From NCBI GenBank assembly GCA_902777275.1, contig CACYTI010000008.1:1-64000 (forward strand): a DNA stretch of 64,000 nucleotides, given 5' to 3'. The stretch's first letter is position 1. The number at the start of each line of letters is the position of its first letter. The DNA comes from an uncultured Ruminococcus sp. (GTDB taxonomy: Bacteria; Bacillota; Clostridia; Oscillospirales; Acutalibacteraceae). The notes beneath the pieces are model-generated. The model saw only the letters and a program-made list of their open reading frames with translations. It was not told the DNA's origin and made no database searches. Position numbers and translations under genes: made by a program. Below are positions 51,956 to 60,804 of this stretch, in pieces.

Positions 51956-52085
51956 TATTCTTTTATAGAAATTTGTCAAGGACGTTGCTTCCCGGATCGG
52001 AGTATTGCACAAACATGCAGGGAAAGATGATACAACAGAAAAATTTTGGAATAACAGCGATGAATTCAAAAAAATAAGTTCGCCA

Positions 52086-52115
52086 AAAAGGCTGTCCCAA
52101 ACCGGGGCAGCCTTT
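52086..52115 (-). terminator. terminator of clpC, GGCTGTCCC family copy 2
   Basis: Stem AAAAGGCTG(T)CCC / GGGGCAGCCTTTT, with five T on the minus strand, 15 bp after the clpC stop. Confidence 0.75.
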
Positions 52116-52130
52116 TACGATTGGTTTTGA

Positions 52131-54581
52131 TTAAGCGGTGAAAACAAACTTCCCGTCCTGATAATCGCAGGTCACGTTTGAGCTTTCGGTGATTTCGCCG
52201 TCGAGCATTTTTTCGCTGAGGGGATCCTCTATCTCGCTTTGGATAGCTCTGCGGAGCGGTCTCGCGCCGTAGCTGTCGTCAAAGCCCTTGTCGGCTATGG
52301 CGGTCACAGCCGCGTCGGTGAAGCTGATCGTGATATCCATAGCGCCGAGACGCTTTGCGAGGTTGTCAAGCATTTTGCCCGCGATCTGCTTGATCTCGTC
52401 CTGAGTCAGCTTGCTGAACACGATGATGTCGTCAACGCGGTTGAGGAACTCGGGGCGGAACACCTTTTTCAGCTCGCCCATTACCAGTGAGCGGATATCC
52501 TCCTGCTTTTTCTCCTTTGGATCCTGCGCGAAGCCGAGGGAGTTCTGCTTATCGGTGATAAGCCTTGCGCCGACGTTCGAGGTCATAATGATGACGGTGT
52601 TTTTAAAGTCAACGGTTCTGCCCTGACTGTCGGTGAGCCTGCCGTCCTCAAGGATTTGAAGCAGCATATTAAACACGTCGGGGTGAGCCTTTTCGATTTC
52701 GTCAAAGAGAACTACCGAATACGGCTTTCTGCGAACCTTCTCGGTGAGTTGACCGCCTTCGTCAAAGCCGACGTATCCGGGCGGTGAGCCAATGAGCTTG
52801 GAGACCGTGTGCTTCTCCATGTACTCGGACATATCGAGCCTGAGCATGGCGTTCTCGTCGCCGAACATAGCCTGAGCCAACGCCTTGCAAAGCTCGGTTT
52901 TGCCGACGCCCGTCGGTCCGAGGAAGATGAACGAGCCGACCGGACGCTTGGGATCCTTTAATCCGACTCTGCCGCGGCGGATAGCCTTTGCCACGGCGGT
53001 GACAGCCTCGTCCTGACCGACAACACGCTCATGGAGCACTTTCTCCATGTTGAGCAGCCTCTCGCTCTCCTCCTTGGTGAGCTGAACAACGGGGATTCCC
53101 GTCCAGTCGGAAACGATTTTCGCGATAACCTGAGCGTCAACCTCGCCGCAGTCCTCACCGCGCTTCTCCTGCCAGCTCTTCTTTGCGTCGTCAAGCTGAG
53201 TCTGAACCTTCTTCTGCTCGTCGCGGAGCTTCGCGGCGCGCTCGAAATCCTGCTCGTTGACCGCGCTCGCCTTTTCGCTTTCAAGCTCCTTGATTTTATC
53301 CTCAAGCTCCTTAACGTTGTCGGGAGAGGTCATTGAAGCAAGACGAACCTTTGAAGCGCCCTCGTCGATAAGGTCGATCGCCTTGTCGGGGAGATAACGG
53401 TCGGCGATGTAGCGCGAGGAAAGCTTGACCGCCGCCTCGATAGCTTCATCGGTGATTTTTACCTTGTGGTGAGCCTCATAGCTGTCGCGGAGTCCCTTTA
53501 ATATTTCAACCGCCTGCTCCTGAGTCGGCTCGCCGATTTTTACGGGCTGGAAGCGGCGTTCCAGAGCCGCGTCCTTCTCAATATACTTTCTGTATTCGTT
53601 GAGCGTAGTAGCGCCGATGACCTGAAAATCTCCGCGCGCCAAAGAAGGCTTCAAAATATTAGCTGCGTCCGCGCTGCCCTCAGCCGCGCCCGCGCCGATT
53701 ATGGTGTGCAGCTCGTCGATAAAGAGGATTATATTTCCTGAGCTCTTGACCTCGTCGATAGCCGCCTTTATGCGCTCTTCAAAGTCGCCGCGGTACTTCG
53801 CGCCTGCCACCATACCTGTCAGGTCAAGGGTGACTACGCGCTTGTCGCGGAGTATCTCGGGAACATTGCCCTTTGAGATTTCGAGGGCAAGTCCCTCGGC
53901 TACCGCAGTTTTGCCGACGCCCGGCTCGCCTATGAGCACGGGGTTGTTTTTTGTGCGGCGCGAAAGGATCTGAATGACTCTCTCGATTTCCTTTTCCCTG
54001 CCGATAACAGGGTCTATCTCGCCGTTTTTGGCGGCTTTTGTCAAATCTCTGCCGAACTTGTCGAGAGCTGAGCCGCCCTCCTGATTTCCGCCCTGCTCAA
54101 ATCCGCCCGGCTGCTCTTGAAAGCCGCCGTTCGGGTTGCTCTGACCTCCTAAGAGCTGCTGAATATTCTGCACAAGTGTGCTGAGATTCACGCCCTCCTC
54201 GTTGAGGAAGCTTACGGCGTAGCTGTCGCTGTCGGAGATAAGCGCGATAAGAAGGTGCTCGGTGCCGACGTAGCTGCCGCCGACGCGCGCCGAGACCGTG
54301 ACCGCTGTGCGGAGAACCCGCTTTGTGCGCGGAGTAAAATCATTCGCGGTGAGGTCGGTGGGAGCGCCGCCAACGCCTCCAGCCTGAATTTTAGCGGCTA
54401 TTCTTTCGGCGGTGACGCCGCAGTTTGAAAGAGCGGTGTAAGCTACGCCCGAGCCCTCCTGAAGAAGTCCCAAAAGCACGTGCTCGGTGCCGACATAGCT
54501 GTGACCGAAGCGCTCAGCCGACTGAACGGCAAGATTGAGCGCGTTGTTTGCTTTTTCTGTAAAACCTTGGAATTTAAACAT
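52131..54581 (-). CDS. clpC: ATP-dependent Clp protease ATPase subunit ClpC
   Basis: An 816-residue Hsp100 unfoldase working with ClpP. Double Clp_N repeat (about 1-150; [34 protein letters not shown]), a Gly/Gln-rich linker (150-180), AAA-1 with Walker [10 protein letters not shown], a UVR-type middle domain (about 425-460), and AAA-2 with GPTGVGKTE and a D2-small domain ending before a short tail. GGGAGG lies upstream. It is the last gene of ctsR-mcsA-mcsB-clpC, but a 117-bp repeat element separates it from mcsB. Confidence 0.97.
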   Translation of the reverse strand: MFKFQGFTEKANNALNLAVQSAERFGHSYVGTEHVLLGLLQEGSGVAYTALSNCGVTAERIAAKIQAGGVGGAPTDLTANDFTPRTKRVLRTAVTVSARVGGSYVGTEHLLIALISDSDSYAVSFLNEEGVNLSTLVQNIQQLLGGQSNPNGGFQEQPGGFEQGGNQEGGSALDKFGRDLTKAAKNGEIDPVIGREKEIERVIQILSRRTKNNPVLIGEPGVGKTAVAEGLALEISKGNVPEILRDKRVVTLDLTGMVAGAKYRGDFEERIKAAIDEVKSSGNIILFIDELHTIIGAGAAEGSADAANILKPSLARGDFQVIGATTLNEYRKYIEKDAALERRFQPVKIGEPTQEQAVEILKGLRDSYEAHHKVKITDEAIEAAVKLSSRYIADRYLPDKAIDLIDEGASKVRLASMTSPDNVKELEDKIKELESEKASAVNEQDFERAAKLRDEQKKVQTQLDDAKKSWQEKRGEDCGEVDAQVIAKIVSDWTGIPVVQLTKEESERLLNMEKVLHERVVGQDEAVTAVAKAIRRGRVGLKDPKRPVGSFIFLGPTGVGKTELCKALAQAMFGDENAMLRLDMSEYMEKHTVSKLIGSPPGYVGFDEGGQLTEKVRRKPYSVVLFDEIEKAHPDVFNMLLQILEDGRLTDSQGRTVDFKNTVIIMTSNVGARLITDKQNSLGFAQDPKEKKQEDIRSLVMGELKKVFRPEFLNRVDDIIVFSKLTQDEIKQIAGKMLDNLAKRLGAMDITISFTDAAVTAIADKGFDDSYGARPLRRAIQSEIEDPLSEKMLDGEITESSNVTCDYQDGKFVFTA

Positions 54582-54628
54582 GAAGATTACCTCCCATCTA
54601 ATTTCATATACCTATTAATAATTACATT

Positions 54629-54745
54629 GTAGGGGCGAACCCATGTGTTCGCCCTTGCACCGACGTTTGTTTCCCGTCCGATTGTCGATAGGGTAATATA
54701 ACGTTTTGGTCAACGCCCCGGGCGCACACGCAGGTGCGCCCCTAC
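54629..54745 (+). repeat. 117-bp inverted-end repeat element, copy 3, inside the clpC operon
   Basis: Same orientation as copy 1, with GTAGGGGCGAACC and GGTGCGCCCCTAC ends. It is flanked by ATTACA on the left (54621-54626) and ATTACA on the right (54749-54754), a possible target duplication with a two-base offset at each side. It occupies most of the 209-bp gap between mcsB and clpC. Confidence 0.8.
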
Positions 54746-54790
54746 GAATTACAGGATAATATCATCTAATTAAACGACCAGCATATGGTG

Positions 54791-55783
54791 TCAGCCGCCC
54801 AAGGCCGCCTTGATGATCTTCGCTCTCTCGATATCTCTTTCCTGCGGAGAAAGGTTCTTTCCCGCGTTGACCGAGAGCGTTGCGGGCTCAACGTCTACCA
54901 TGAGCTTGTCAATAACGTCGGTGCTCACATCGGTGATTTGACCCGAAACGATTCCGAGACGCACGTTTGAAAGGAGCTTCAATGCCTCGTCGTGCGAGAT
55001 TACAACGGCGTATTTCAGCATTCCCAAGCTGCGCGAAACGGTGTCCTTCACGTCAATGCTTTTGCACAGCCTGTCTCTCGCCTGCTCCTCCTGAGCTACG
55101 AGTTGAGTGGTGATGTTTTTGAGATTTTCAATCGCCGCTTTTTCGGAGATACCCAAAGTCACCTGATTTGAGAGCTGATAAAGCGCTCCCTTCGGCTCGG
55201 TTCCCTCTCCGTGCGCTCCGCGTATCGTCAGACCTAACTTTGAAAGATTTCCCGCTATCCTGTTTATCGCGCGGCTCTTTTCAAGCGCGGGCAGATGAAG
55301 CATTACCGAAGCTCTCATTCCCGTGCCGAGGTTTGTCGGGCATTGTGTGAGGTAGCCCAACTTCTCGTCAAAGGCAAACTCAAGCCTTTCGTCAAGAAGT
55401 GTGTCGAGCTTGTCGGCGGTGTCGTAAGCCTGTTCAAGCGACAGACCCTTTGTTATCACCTGTAAGCGGATATGATCCTCCTCGTTGAGCATGATAGAAA
55501 GGCTTTCGTCGCTGCTGAGAAGAAGCGCCCTACCCTCGCTCTCGCTGATAAATTCGGGACTCACAAGCCTTCTTTCAACGAGTGAAACGCTGTGGCGCGG
55601 GTCAACCTCGCTCATTTTTATATATGAAAAGTCTTTCGCGAGAACGCTGTTGCCGTTTTTAACGGCGTCGCGAACCTTCTCGATAACCTCTTCCCTGCCC
55701 TGCTGACTGAGCTTGCAGGGAAACGGATAGTCTTTAAGATTCCGCGCGAGGCGGACTCTTGTTGATATTACAACACTGCTCAT
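54791..55783 (-). CDS. mcsB: protein arginine kinase McsB
   Basis: A 330-residue ATP:guanido phosphotransferase-family kinase. It phosphorylates arginines, marking proteins for ClpCP. Nucleotide-binding arginines in STRVRLARNLKDYPFP, the catalytic-loop segment CPTNLGTGMRASVMLHLPAL, and RGAHGEGTEP. Preceded by mcsA with a 2-bp gap. Confidence 0.95.
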   Translation of the reverse strand: MSSVVISTRVRLARNLKDYPFPCKLSQQGREEVIEKVRDAVKNGNSVLAKDFSYIKMSEVDPRHSVSLVERRLVSPEFISESEGRALLLSSDESLSIMLNEEDHIRLQVITKGLSLEQAYDTADKLDTLLDERLEFAFDEKLGYLTQCPTNLGTGMRASVMLHLPALEKSRAINRIAGNLSKLGLTIRGAHGEGTEPKGALYQLSNQVTLGISEKAAIENLKNITTQLVAQEEQARDRLCKSIDVKDTVSRSLGMLKYAVVISHDEALKLLSNVRLGIVSGQITDVSTDVIDKLMVDVEPATLSVNAGKNLSPQERDIERAKIIKAALGG

Positions 55784-55785
55784 CG

Positions 55786-56310
55786 TTATCCCTCCAATTC
55801 CTTTATCTGATCTCTCAGCTCGGCGGCAAGCTCAAAGTTTTGCTCCTTTACAGCCGCGTCAAGCCTGTTCTTCAAATCGGTTATTTTTTCTTTCTTTGTC
55901 ATTTCGGCAGGCTTTTTTGCCGCTTCAACAGACTCCTTTGCGGAATCCGCCGCTCTGCCGCTGTTCTTGCCGCAGTGGGTCGTGTTGCCGTGTATCCTCC
56001 TTATCGACGGATATAATCTGTCCGCGAAAAGCTCATAGCAGTGAGCGCAGCCCACCTGACCCGTCTTGGCTATTTCGGCGTAGGTGCTGCCGCAAAACTC
56101 GCAGCGTGTTGCCTGCGTCCGCGCCGGAAGCACGTTTGTGAAGAAGCTTCCGAGCAAGTTGGAAAAATCGTTATCCATGTCGGCGAACACATTTGTATAG
56201 CCCATTTTACGGGCGCATTCGCTGCACAGATCGTACTCCCTGAATTCTCCGTTTATGATTGTTTTTACGTGAGTGTTGGCGTTTTCGGCGCCGCATTTTT
56301 GACATTTCAT
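55786..56310 (-). CDS. mcsA: McsA, activator of the McsB arginine kinase
   Basis: A 174-residue protein with two zinc-binding CxxC pairs at the N-terminus (MKCQKCGAENA, then DLCSECARKMG) and another pair in CEFCGSTYAEI / GCAHCYELF. The C-terminal UVR motif (KNRLDAAVKEQNFELAAELRDQIKELE) resembles that of ClpC. Start at ATG 56310 after GAGAGGTGAAGG; it is the second gene of the operon. Confidence 0.93.
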   Translation of the reverse strand: MKCQKCGAENANTHVKTIINGEFREYDLCSECARKMGYTNVFADMDNDFSNLLGSFFTNVLPARTQATRCEFCGSTYAEIAKTGQVGCAHCYELFADRLYPSIRRIHGNTTHCGKNSGRAADSAKESVEAAKKPAEMTKKEKITDLKNRLDAAVKEQNFELAAELRDQIKELEG

Positions 56311-56330
56311 AACCTTCACCTCTCTGTTAT

Positions 56331-56786
56331 TCATCGGCTGTCAAGAGTTAACAGCATATTTTTGAACAGGTCGGCACGAACGGTGTCGCGTTTTTCCTGC
56401 TCCACGTTTTTCAGCGTTCTGTCGGAAAGCGCCGCCGCAATAGCGCGGGCTGTTTCCAAAAGGAGCATATTGCGCTGCAGCATATTGTTTATCATCGCCT
56501 CTGCCGTCGCCTTGTCAAGCGAGGCTCCCACAGAATTGATTATATGCATGAGCGCCGTGCCCTTGTCCATTTTAACGCGGCTGATACGTATATATCCTCC
56601 GCCTCCTCTGCGGCTCTCTACTATATATCCCTGCTCGGGCGTGAACCGCGAGGTGATAACGTAATTTATCTGGCTGGGCACGCACCCCAAGTTGCCCGCA
56701 AGCTCGTTGCGCTGGATCTCGGCGCAGCCGTCCTGCTGCTCAAGCATTTCCATAATGTATTTTGCAACCAAATCACTCATTCTCAT
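56331..56786 (-). CDS. ctsR: CtsR, class III stress gene repressor
   Basis: A 151-residue repressor of clp genes. N-terminal winged helix (MSDLVAKYIMEMLEQQDGCAEIQRNELAGNLGCVPSQINYVITSRFTPEQGYIVESRRGGGGYIRI), with the GGGGYIRI wing that senses heat, and a C-terminal domain phosphorylated by McsB in known homologues. Start at ATG 56786, seven bases after GAGGG. Three CtsR boxes lie upstream, so autoregulation is expected. Confidence 0.95.
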   Translation of the reverse strand: MRMSDLVAKYIMEMLEQQDGCAEIQRNELAGNLGCVPSQINYVITSRFTPEQGYIVESRRGGGGYIRISRVKMDKGTALMHIINSVGASLDKATAEAMINNMLQRNMLLLETARAIAAALSDRTLKNVEQEKRDTVRADLFKNMLLTLDSR

Positions 56787-56839
56787 TTTTATTCCCTCTT
56801 TTCGCACCCTTTCGAGCTTTGATAACAGTATAGCGTTAA

Positions 56840-56872
56840 AGTCAGAGAAAGTCAAAGTCAGTATAAGTCAAA
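56840..56872. promoter_or_regulatory. tandem CtsR boxes 1 and 2
   Basis: AGTCAGAGAAAGTCAAA (56840-56856) and, starting at its last base, AGTCAGTATAAGTCAAA (56856-56872). Both follow the CtsR consensus of two RGTCAAA heptads spaced by 3 nt. They lie 54-86 bp upstream of the ctsR start. Confidence 0.8.
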
Positions 56873-56943
56873 CAAAACAAGCTTTTCTTTTGTTTTCTCA
56901 AAAATTCTCCCGTATACTCGCATATTCTAAAAAATCAAAAATT

Positions 56944-56960
56944 TTTGACTTTTTTTGACC
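56944..56960. promoter_or_regulatory. CtsR box 3
   Basis: On the minus strand GGTCAAA-AAA-AGTCAAA, the closest of the three boxes to consensus. Confidence 0.75.
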
Positions 56961-57018
56961 TTTGCGCATTTTTTATTAAGAGCTACGCATAATTGATGTG
57001 CAGTGTTTGATTACGGTA

Positions 57019-57047
57019 TTGAATTTTCCGAAAACATATGATATAAT
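57019..57047 (+). promoter_or_regulatory. promoter of toxin-like peptide 2
   Basis: TTGAAT (57019-57024), 17-bp spacer, TATAAT (57042-57047). Confidence 0.75.
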
Positions 57048-57103
57048 TCTTTTGGAGAAATGGTGGCGGCTGTTTTGACACCTCTGTGAAAGGAGGTGAA
57101 ATG

Positions 57104-57169
57104 ATGGAGTACATAATCTGCTTCGCATTAATTGTGATGATTATTATTGCACTTATCATAAAGAAATAA
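57104..57169 (+). CDS. 21-residue hydrophobic toxin-like peptide, locus 2
   Basis: A 21-residue peptide with MEYIICF start, a run of Ile/Leu/Val/Ala/Met, and KK at the end. The second of two ATGs is preferred (AGGAGG spaced 7 nt). Shares the MEY start, helix length and KK end with the peptide at 51796-51864. The leader (GGAGAAATGGTGGCGGCTG) is very similar to that of locus 1. The stop codon overlaps the AACCGC arm of a terminator. Confidence 0.7.
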   Translation: MEYIICFALIVMIIIALIIKK

Positions 57170-57247
57170 CCGCCCTGTTCTAGCACAACAGAGCGGTTAT
57201 ACTTTTAACGCTTTGGTTTTGCGAAACAGTCAAAGCCGTTTCTCTAT
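57165..57247 (-). ncRNA. putative antisense RNA of toxin-like locus 2
   Basis: A predicted transcript of about 80 nt from the minus-strand promoter at 57254-57282 to the AACAGAGCGGTT / AACCGCCCTGTT hairpin (57168-57198). It starts with GAGAAACGGCTTTGACTGTTTC, a stem-loop echoing the toxin 5' leader, as in locus 1. Confidence 0.6.
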
Positions 57248-57253
57248 TTTTAT

Positions 57254-57282
57254 TATATATGATTATTCCACTGTTGTCAACC
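57254..57282 (-). promoter_or_regulatory. promoter for antisense RNA of toxin-like locus 2
   Basis: On the minus strand perfect TTGACA (57282-57277), 17-bp spacer, perfect TATAAT (57259-57254). Confidence 0.85.
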
Positions 57283-57317
57283 GTTTTGGAGTGTTATAAC
57301 ATGGAAATTTAGAAATT

Positions 57318-57352
57318 TAGAAAAAGCGGTGAGAACACGCGTCTCACCGCTC
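57318..57352 (-). terminator. terminator of the zinc-ribbon gene
   Basis: Stem AGCGGTGAGA / TCTCACCGCT, followed by TTTTTC on the minus strand. Confidence 0.75.
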
Positions 57353-57405
57353 TGTAAACATAATATAAAATATAAATATATAAATATTTGCAGGAAGCTT
57401 ATTGG

Positions 57406-57684
57406 TTATTCGGCTTCTTTTCTCCTTGCAAAGCATTCGCTGCAATAGTAGCTTTTGCCCTCCATCGGTTTAAACGGGATTCGGGCAGGACCGCCGCATT
57501 CAGCGCACGTGGTGTCGTAATATTCTCTGCTGGCTTTCACGGCGTTTTTACGCGCCTGTCTGCAATCCTTACAACGCTGGGGCTCATTCTCAAAACCTTT
57601 TTCAGCGTAGAATTCCTGCTCGCCGGCAGTGAAAACAAACTCATTACCACATTCTTTGCAGACCAGTGTTTTGTCTTCGTACAT
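57406..57684 (-). CDS. zinc-ribbon protein
   Basis: A 92-residue protein with four CxxC pairs: CKECGNEF, CKDCRQAR, CAECGGPA and CSECFARR. The first two bracket VFTAGEQEFYAEKGFENEPQ, a common signature of the probable zinc-binding zf-trcl group. Nucleic-acid or protein binding is possible; its role is unknown. Start at ATG 57684, nine bases after GAGG; an ATG at 57690 is too close to that site. Confidence 0.85.
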   Translation of the reverse strand: MYEDKTLVCKECGNEFVFTAGEQEFYAEKGFENEPQRCKDCRQARKNAVKASREYYDTTCAECGGPARIPFKPMEGKSYYCSECFARRKEAE

Positions 57685-57745
57685 GGACATCTACCTCACT
57701 TTGGGATATAAAATTTGTCCCTCATAAAACTGCGCGGCATTCTGT

Positions 57746-58333
57746 TCAGGACATATCACTTGTGCCGATTTTTCTGCGCGCCCTTTGCAAAGCATTATCA
57801 ACGGACTTTTCGGAAATATCAAGCCTTTCGGAAATCTTCCCATAGCTTAGCCCCGATGCAAAAAGCATCAGCACCTCATACTCCCTCGGCGACAATAAAG
57901 CGTTCAGCCTTTTTAAAACCTGATCTAACTGTTCCTTATAATCGAGCTGCTCTTCGGGAGAAGGGACAAGATCCGTCACATTCTCCTTAAGACTGTCCAA
58001 TTGAACCAGAGCAGCGTCAGGCACTGCTTTTTTTGACTGCGAGCTTCTGATAATAGAGATAAACCTGCGTTCCACAATAAGTGAAACAAAGCTCCCAAAC
58101 GAACTACCCCCATGCGCGTCGAACGTTTTGCAGGCGTGTAAAAGAGCCATAAGCCCTTCCTGAACGAAGTCGTTTTGCTCGTAGCCCTGAGCCGAGTATT
58201 TGCGCGCGATAAATCTGATTCTGTTCAGATACCTTATAGCCAGCTCATTAAAGGCATTTTCGTCACCGTTTTTGGAAAAATCGGCAAGAACATCATCCGG
58301 CAGCGTTGAATACAAGCCTTTGCAATTCGCCAT
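57746..58333 (-). CDS. sigma-70 family sigma factor, SigH/ECF-like
   Basis: A 195-residue sigma factor. Region 2 (about 10-85) has AIRYLNRIRFIARKYSAQGYEQNDFVQEGLMALLHACKTFD; region 4 (about 135-190) has LSPREYEVLMLFASGLSYGKISERLDISEKSVDNALQRARRKI. The layout is like SigH (Spo0H) with regions 2 and 4 but no region 3. No anti-sigma factor is next to it. Regulon unknown. Confidence 0.85.
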   Translation of the reverse strand: MANCKGLYSTLPDDVLADFSKNGDENAFNELAIRYLNRIRFIARKYSAQGYEQNDFVQEGLMALLHACKTFDAHGGSSFGSFVSLIVERRFISIIRSSQSKKAVPDAALVQLDSLKENVTDLVPSPEEQLDYKEQLDQVLKRLNALLSPREYEVLMLFASGLSYGKISERLDISEKSVDNALQRARRKIGTSDMS

Positions 58334-58489
58334 ATTTTACCCCCGCCGTATATGATATCCTGTAACAAGATTTTACCATATTTTTATATGAAAGTCAAGC
58401 AAATATAACAATTCTGTAGGAATGCATATTAAAATAATAATATTTTAGTTATTTTCCCCAACAAAAAGGAATAATAAGCTCCTAATGTA

Positions 58490-58518
58490 TTGTAATTCGG
58501 ATTTAAGAATGGTATAAT
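58490..58518 (+). promoter_or_regulatory. promoter of the ComM/YifB gene
   Basis: TTGTAA (58490-58495), 17-bp spacer, TATAAT (58513-58518). Confidence 0.65.
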
Positions 58519-58597
58519 TTTATAAAACATCTGTTTATAATAACGATTTTTTACAATCGGCAATGGTTTTCGGTTGCTTTGTTTTCGGGAGAATAGT

Positions 58598-60127
58598 ATG
58601 GTTGTAACTTGCACAAGCTTCGGAATTAACGGAATAGACGGCTACCGCGTAGAGGTTGAGGCTTCCTCGCGCGTGGGTCTGCCCGTCTTTGATTTGGTCG
58701 GACTGCCCGACGCCGCGGTAAAGGAGAGCCGCGACAGGGTTCGCTCCGCGCTGACAAACTGCGGCTATCCCATGCCCTCGGCTCACTTTGTATTTAACCT
58801 TGCGCCTGCGGATATCAAAAAGGAAGGACCGATTTACGACCTGCCTATCACCGTCAACCTGATGCGCTTGTCAGGCTATATCAAAGCCGATCTAAAGGAC
58901 TGCGCTTTTATCGGCGAGCTGTCTTTGAGCGGCAGGCTTCGCGGGATAAACGGGGTCCTGCCAATGGTTATAACCGCGCGCGAATGCGGAATCAAAAAAA
59001 TATTTGTACCCGCACAAAACGCGAGCGAGGCGGCGGTTGTCGAGGGCATTGAGGTGTACCCCGTAAGCAGTATAAGCCAGCTTAAAACCTTTCTTGACGG
59101 CAATTGTACGATAGCTCCCGCAAAGCCGCAAAGCAAAAGCAAGATTTCATCAAACAACTTTCTGCCCGACTTTTCTCAGGTAAAGGGACAGCTTGAGGCG
59201 AAGCGCGCTCTTGAAATAGCCGCCGCGGGAGGTCACAATATCCTGCTGATAGGTCCGCCCGGCTCGGGAAAAAGTATGCTTGCCAAGCGCGTTCCTTCGA
59301 TTCTTCCCGACATGACCCTTGCCGAAATGATCGAGACCACCAAGATCCACTCGATTTCGGGAACGCTTCACGGCGACGGGCTTATTACGACGCGCCCGTT
59401 CCGCTCTCCCCACCACACCGTCACCGCCGTAGGTCTCGGCGGAGGCGGCACAGGCACGATACGCCCGGGCGAGGTGTCGCTGGCTCACCACGGAGTCCTG
59501 TTTTTGGACGAGCTGCCCGAGTTTTCGCGCTCGGCTCTTGAGGTACTCAGGCAGCCGATCGAGGACGGCACCATCACCATCTCGCGTTCGGGACAAAACT
59601 GCACTTATCCGTGCTCGATCATGGTAGTCGCGGCAATGAACCCCTGTCCGTGCGGATATTTCGGCGATCCCAAGCACACCTGCACCTGCTCCCCTGTCAA
59701 AATCAAAAGATATCTTAACCGCGTTTCCGGACCGCTGTTAGACCGATTCGATATTCACGTCGAGGTACCGCCCGTGGAGTTCACCGAGCTTCGCACAAAG
59801 CGGAGATCCGAGCCCTCAGCCGCCATAAAGCAGCGCGTTGACAGGGCGCGAGCCATTCAGCAGCTCAGATACAAGGACAGCGGCACGACCTGCAACGCCA
59901 AGATAAACGCGGGACAGTTTGAAAAATACTGCGTTATCGACAAGGAAGCGGAGGACACGCTTAAAACCGCGTTTGAGGCGATGGGCTTTACCGCCAGAGC
60001 ATACGACCGCGTGCTCAAGGTCGCGCGCACAATAGCCGACCTTGAGGAGGAGGAAGTGATCCGCTCTCACCACGTGCTTGAGGCGATACAGTACCGCAGC
60101 CTCGACAGGAAGTATTGGTCGATATAA
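58598..60127 (+). CDS. YifB/ComM-family Mg-chelatase-like AAA ATPase
   Basis: A 509-residue protein. N-terminal ChlI/LonC-like domain (about 20-140; [36 protein letters not shown]), AAA+ core with Walker [15 protein letters not shown], Walker [11 protein letters not shown], and the C-terminal Mg-chelatase subdomain. A four-Cys insert near [17 protein letters not shown] is typical of the family. ComM homologues assist branch migration during natural transformation. Start at ATG 58598 after GGGAG. Confidence 0.93.
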   Translation: MVVTCTSFGINGIDGYRVEVEASSRVGLPVFDLVGLPDAAVKESRDRVRSALTNCGYPMPSAHFVFNLAPADIKKEGPIYDLPITVNLMRLSGYIKADLKDCAFIGELSLSGRLRGINGVLPMVITARECGIKKIFVPAQNASEAAVVEGIEVYPVSSISQLKTFLDGNCTIAPAKPQSKSKISSNNFLPDFSQVKGQLEAKRALEIAAAGGHNILLIGPPGSGKSMLAKRVPSILPDMTLAEMIETTKIHSISGTLHGDGLITTRPFRSPHHTVTAVGLGGGGTGTIRPGEVSLAHHGVLFLDELPEFSRSALEVLRQPIEDGTITISRSGQNCTYPCSIMVVAAMNPCPCGYFGDPKHTCTCSPVKIKRYLNRVSGPLLDRFDIHVEVPPVEFTELRTKRRSEPSAAIKQRVDRARAIQQLRYKDSGTTCNAKINAGQFEKYCVIDKEAEDTLKTAFEAMGFTARAYDRVLKVARTIADLEEEEVIRSHHVLEAIQYRSLDRKYWSI

Positions 60128-60253
60128 CAATGCAGAAACGTGACGTTGTATCCGCTGCGCACACCGTTCCGCAGGCTGTTCAACAAGCTTGCTTCAAGCA
60201 TTTTAGCTGCATATTTGCTGACGTTTTTCACCGTGCAGGCTGCAGATTTACTC

Positions 60254-60282
60254 TTGCGCAGGCACAAATTATATGATATAAT
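60254..60282 (+). promoter_or_regulatory. promoter of leader RNA upstream of the DUF1858 gene
   Basis: TTGCGC (60254-60259), 17-bp spacer, TATAAT (60277-60282). Confidence 0.55.
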
Positions 60283-60288
60283 TCAATC

Positions 60289-60476
60289 AGGCAAGGAACA
60301 GTAAGGCGGTTGATCCCGGCTTCCCGCACAGCACCGCAGCTGTAACGGAAACGGAAACGTTACGGAATACATAATTGCTTCAAACTTTCATGACGATCAT
60401 CGTTATCACGTTGAGTAATAAAAAGTAAACCCATTAAAGCCGCCTTGCAACGCAACTGCAAGACGGCTTTGTAATA
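60289..60476 (+). ncRNA. terminated leader RNA, possible attenuator or riboswitch
   Basis: The transcript from about 60289 would end at a near-perfect terminator (AAAGCCG(C)CTTGCA / TGCAAGACGGCTTT, 60437-60471). The early word AAGGCGG (60302-60308) can pair with the terminator's 5' arm (CCGCCTT), as can GCAAGG at 60292-60297 with CCTTGC, giving an alternative fold. The segment CCCGCACAGCACCGCAGCTG followed by TAACGG faintly recalls a cobalamin riboswitch core, but the 3' box is missing. The gene controlled would be the DUF1858 gene 130 bp on. Confidence 0.4.
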
Positions 60477-60609
60477 AAAAGCTTATTGCGGAAACAACTG
60501 CTATAGCTGTTCCTTGTGGTATTATTATACCAAAACCAACCGCAAAAGTCAATAGTCAGACAGTGAAAACAAAAAATATAAAACAATAAAACACTTTGGA
60601 GGTACCCAA

Positions 60610-60804
60610 ATGGAAATCACAAAAAACTCTATCATCGGCGACGTACTCGATCAGCACCCCGAAACCGCTCAGCTCTTTTTCAGCATCGGAATGCATTGTC
60701 TGGGTTGCCCCGCTTCGCGCGGAGAAACAATTGAGGAAGCCTGCATGGTTCACGGCGCCGACGCAGACCGCCTTGTAGAAGTTCTCAACTCAGCCGTAAA
60801 ATGA
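60610..60804 (+). CDS. DUF1858 domain protein (redox disulfide)
   Basis: A 64-residue protein that is one whole DUF1858 domain (ITKNSIIGDVLDQHPETAQLFFSIGMHCLGCPASRGETIEEACMVH). GMHCLGCP is the conserved CxxC pair of this hybrid-cluster-associated domain. A redox or Fe-S repair role is suggested for the family; not shown. GGAGG seven bases before ATG. Its stop overlaps the trmK start (ATGA). Confidence 0.9.
   Translation: MEITKNSIIGDVLDQHPETAQLFFSIGMHCLGCPASRGETIEEACMVHGADADRLVEVLNSAVK

Noticed and set aside
60289-60440. Cobalamin riboswitch
   Set aside because: GATCCCGGCTTCCCGC and GCTGTAACGG look like part of the B12-box core, but the spacing is wrong and the 3' AGTCAGAAGACC-type box is absent. 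Kept only as an unclassified leader.
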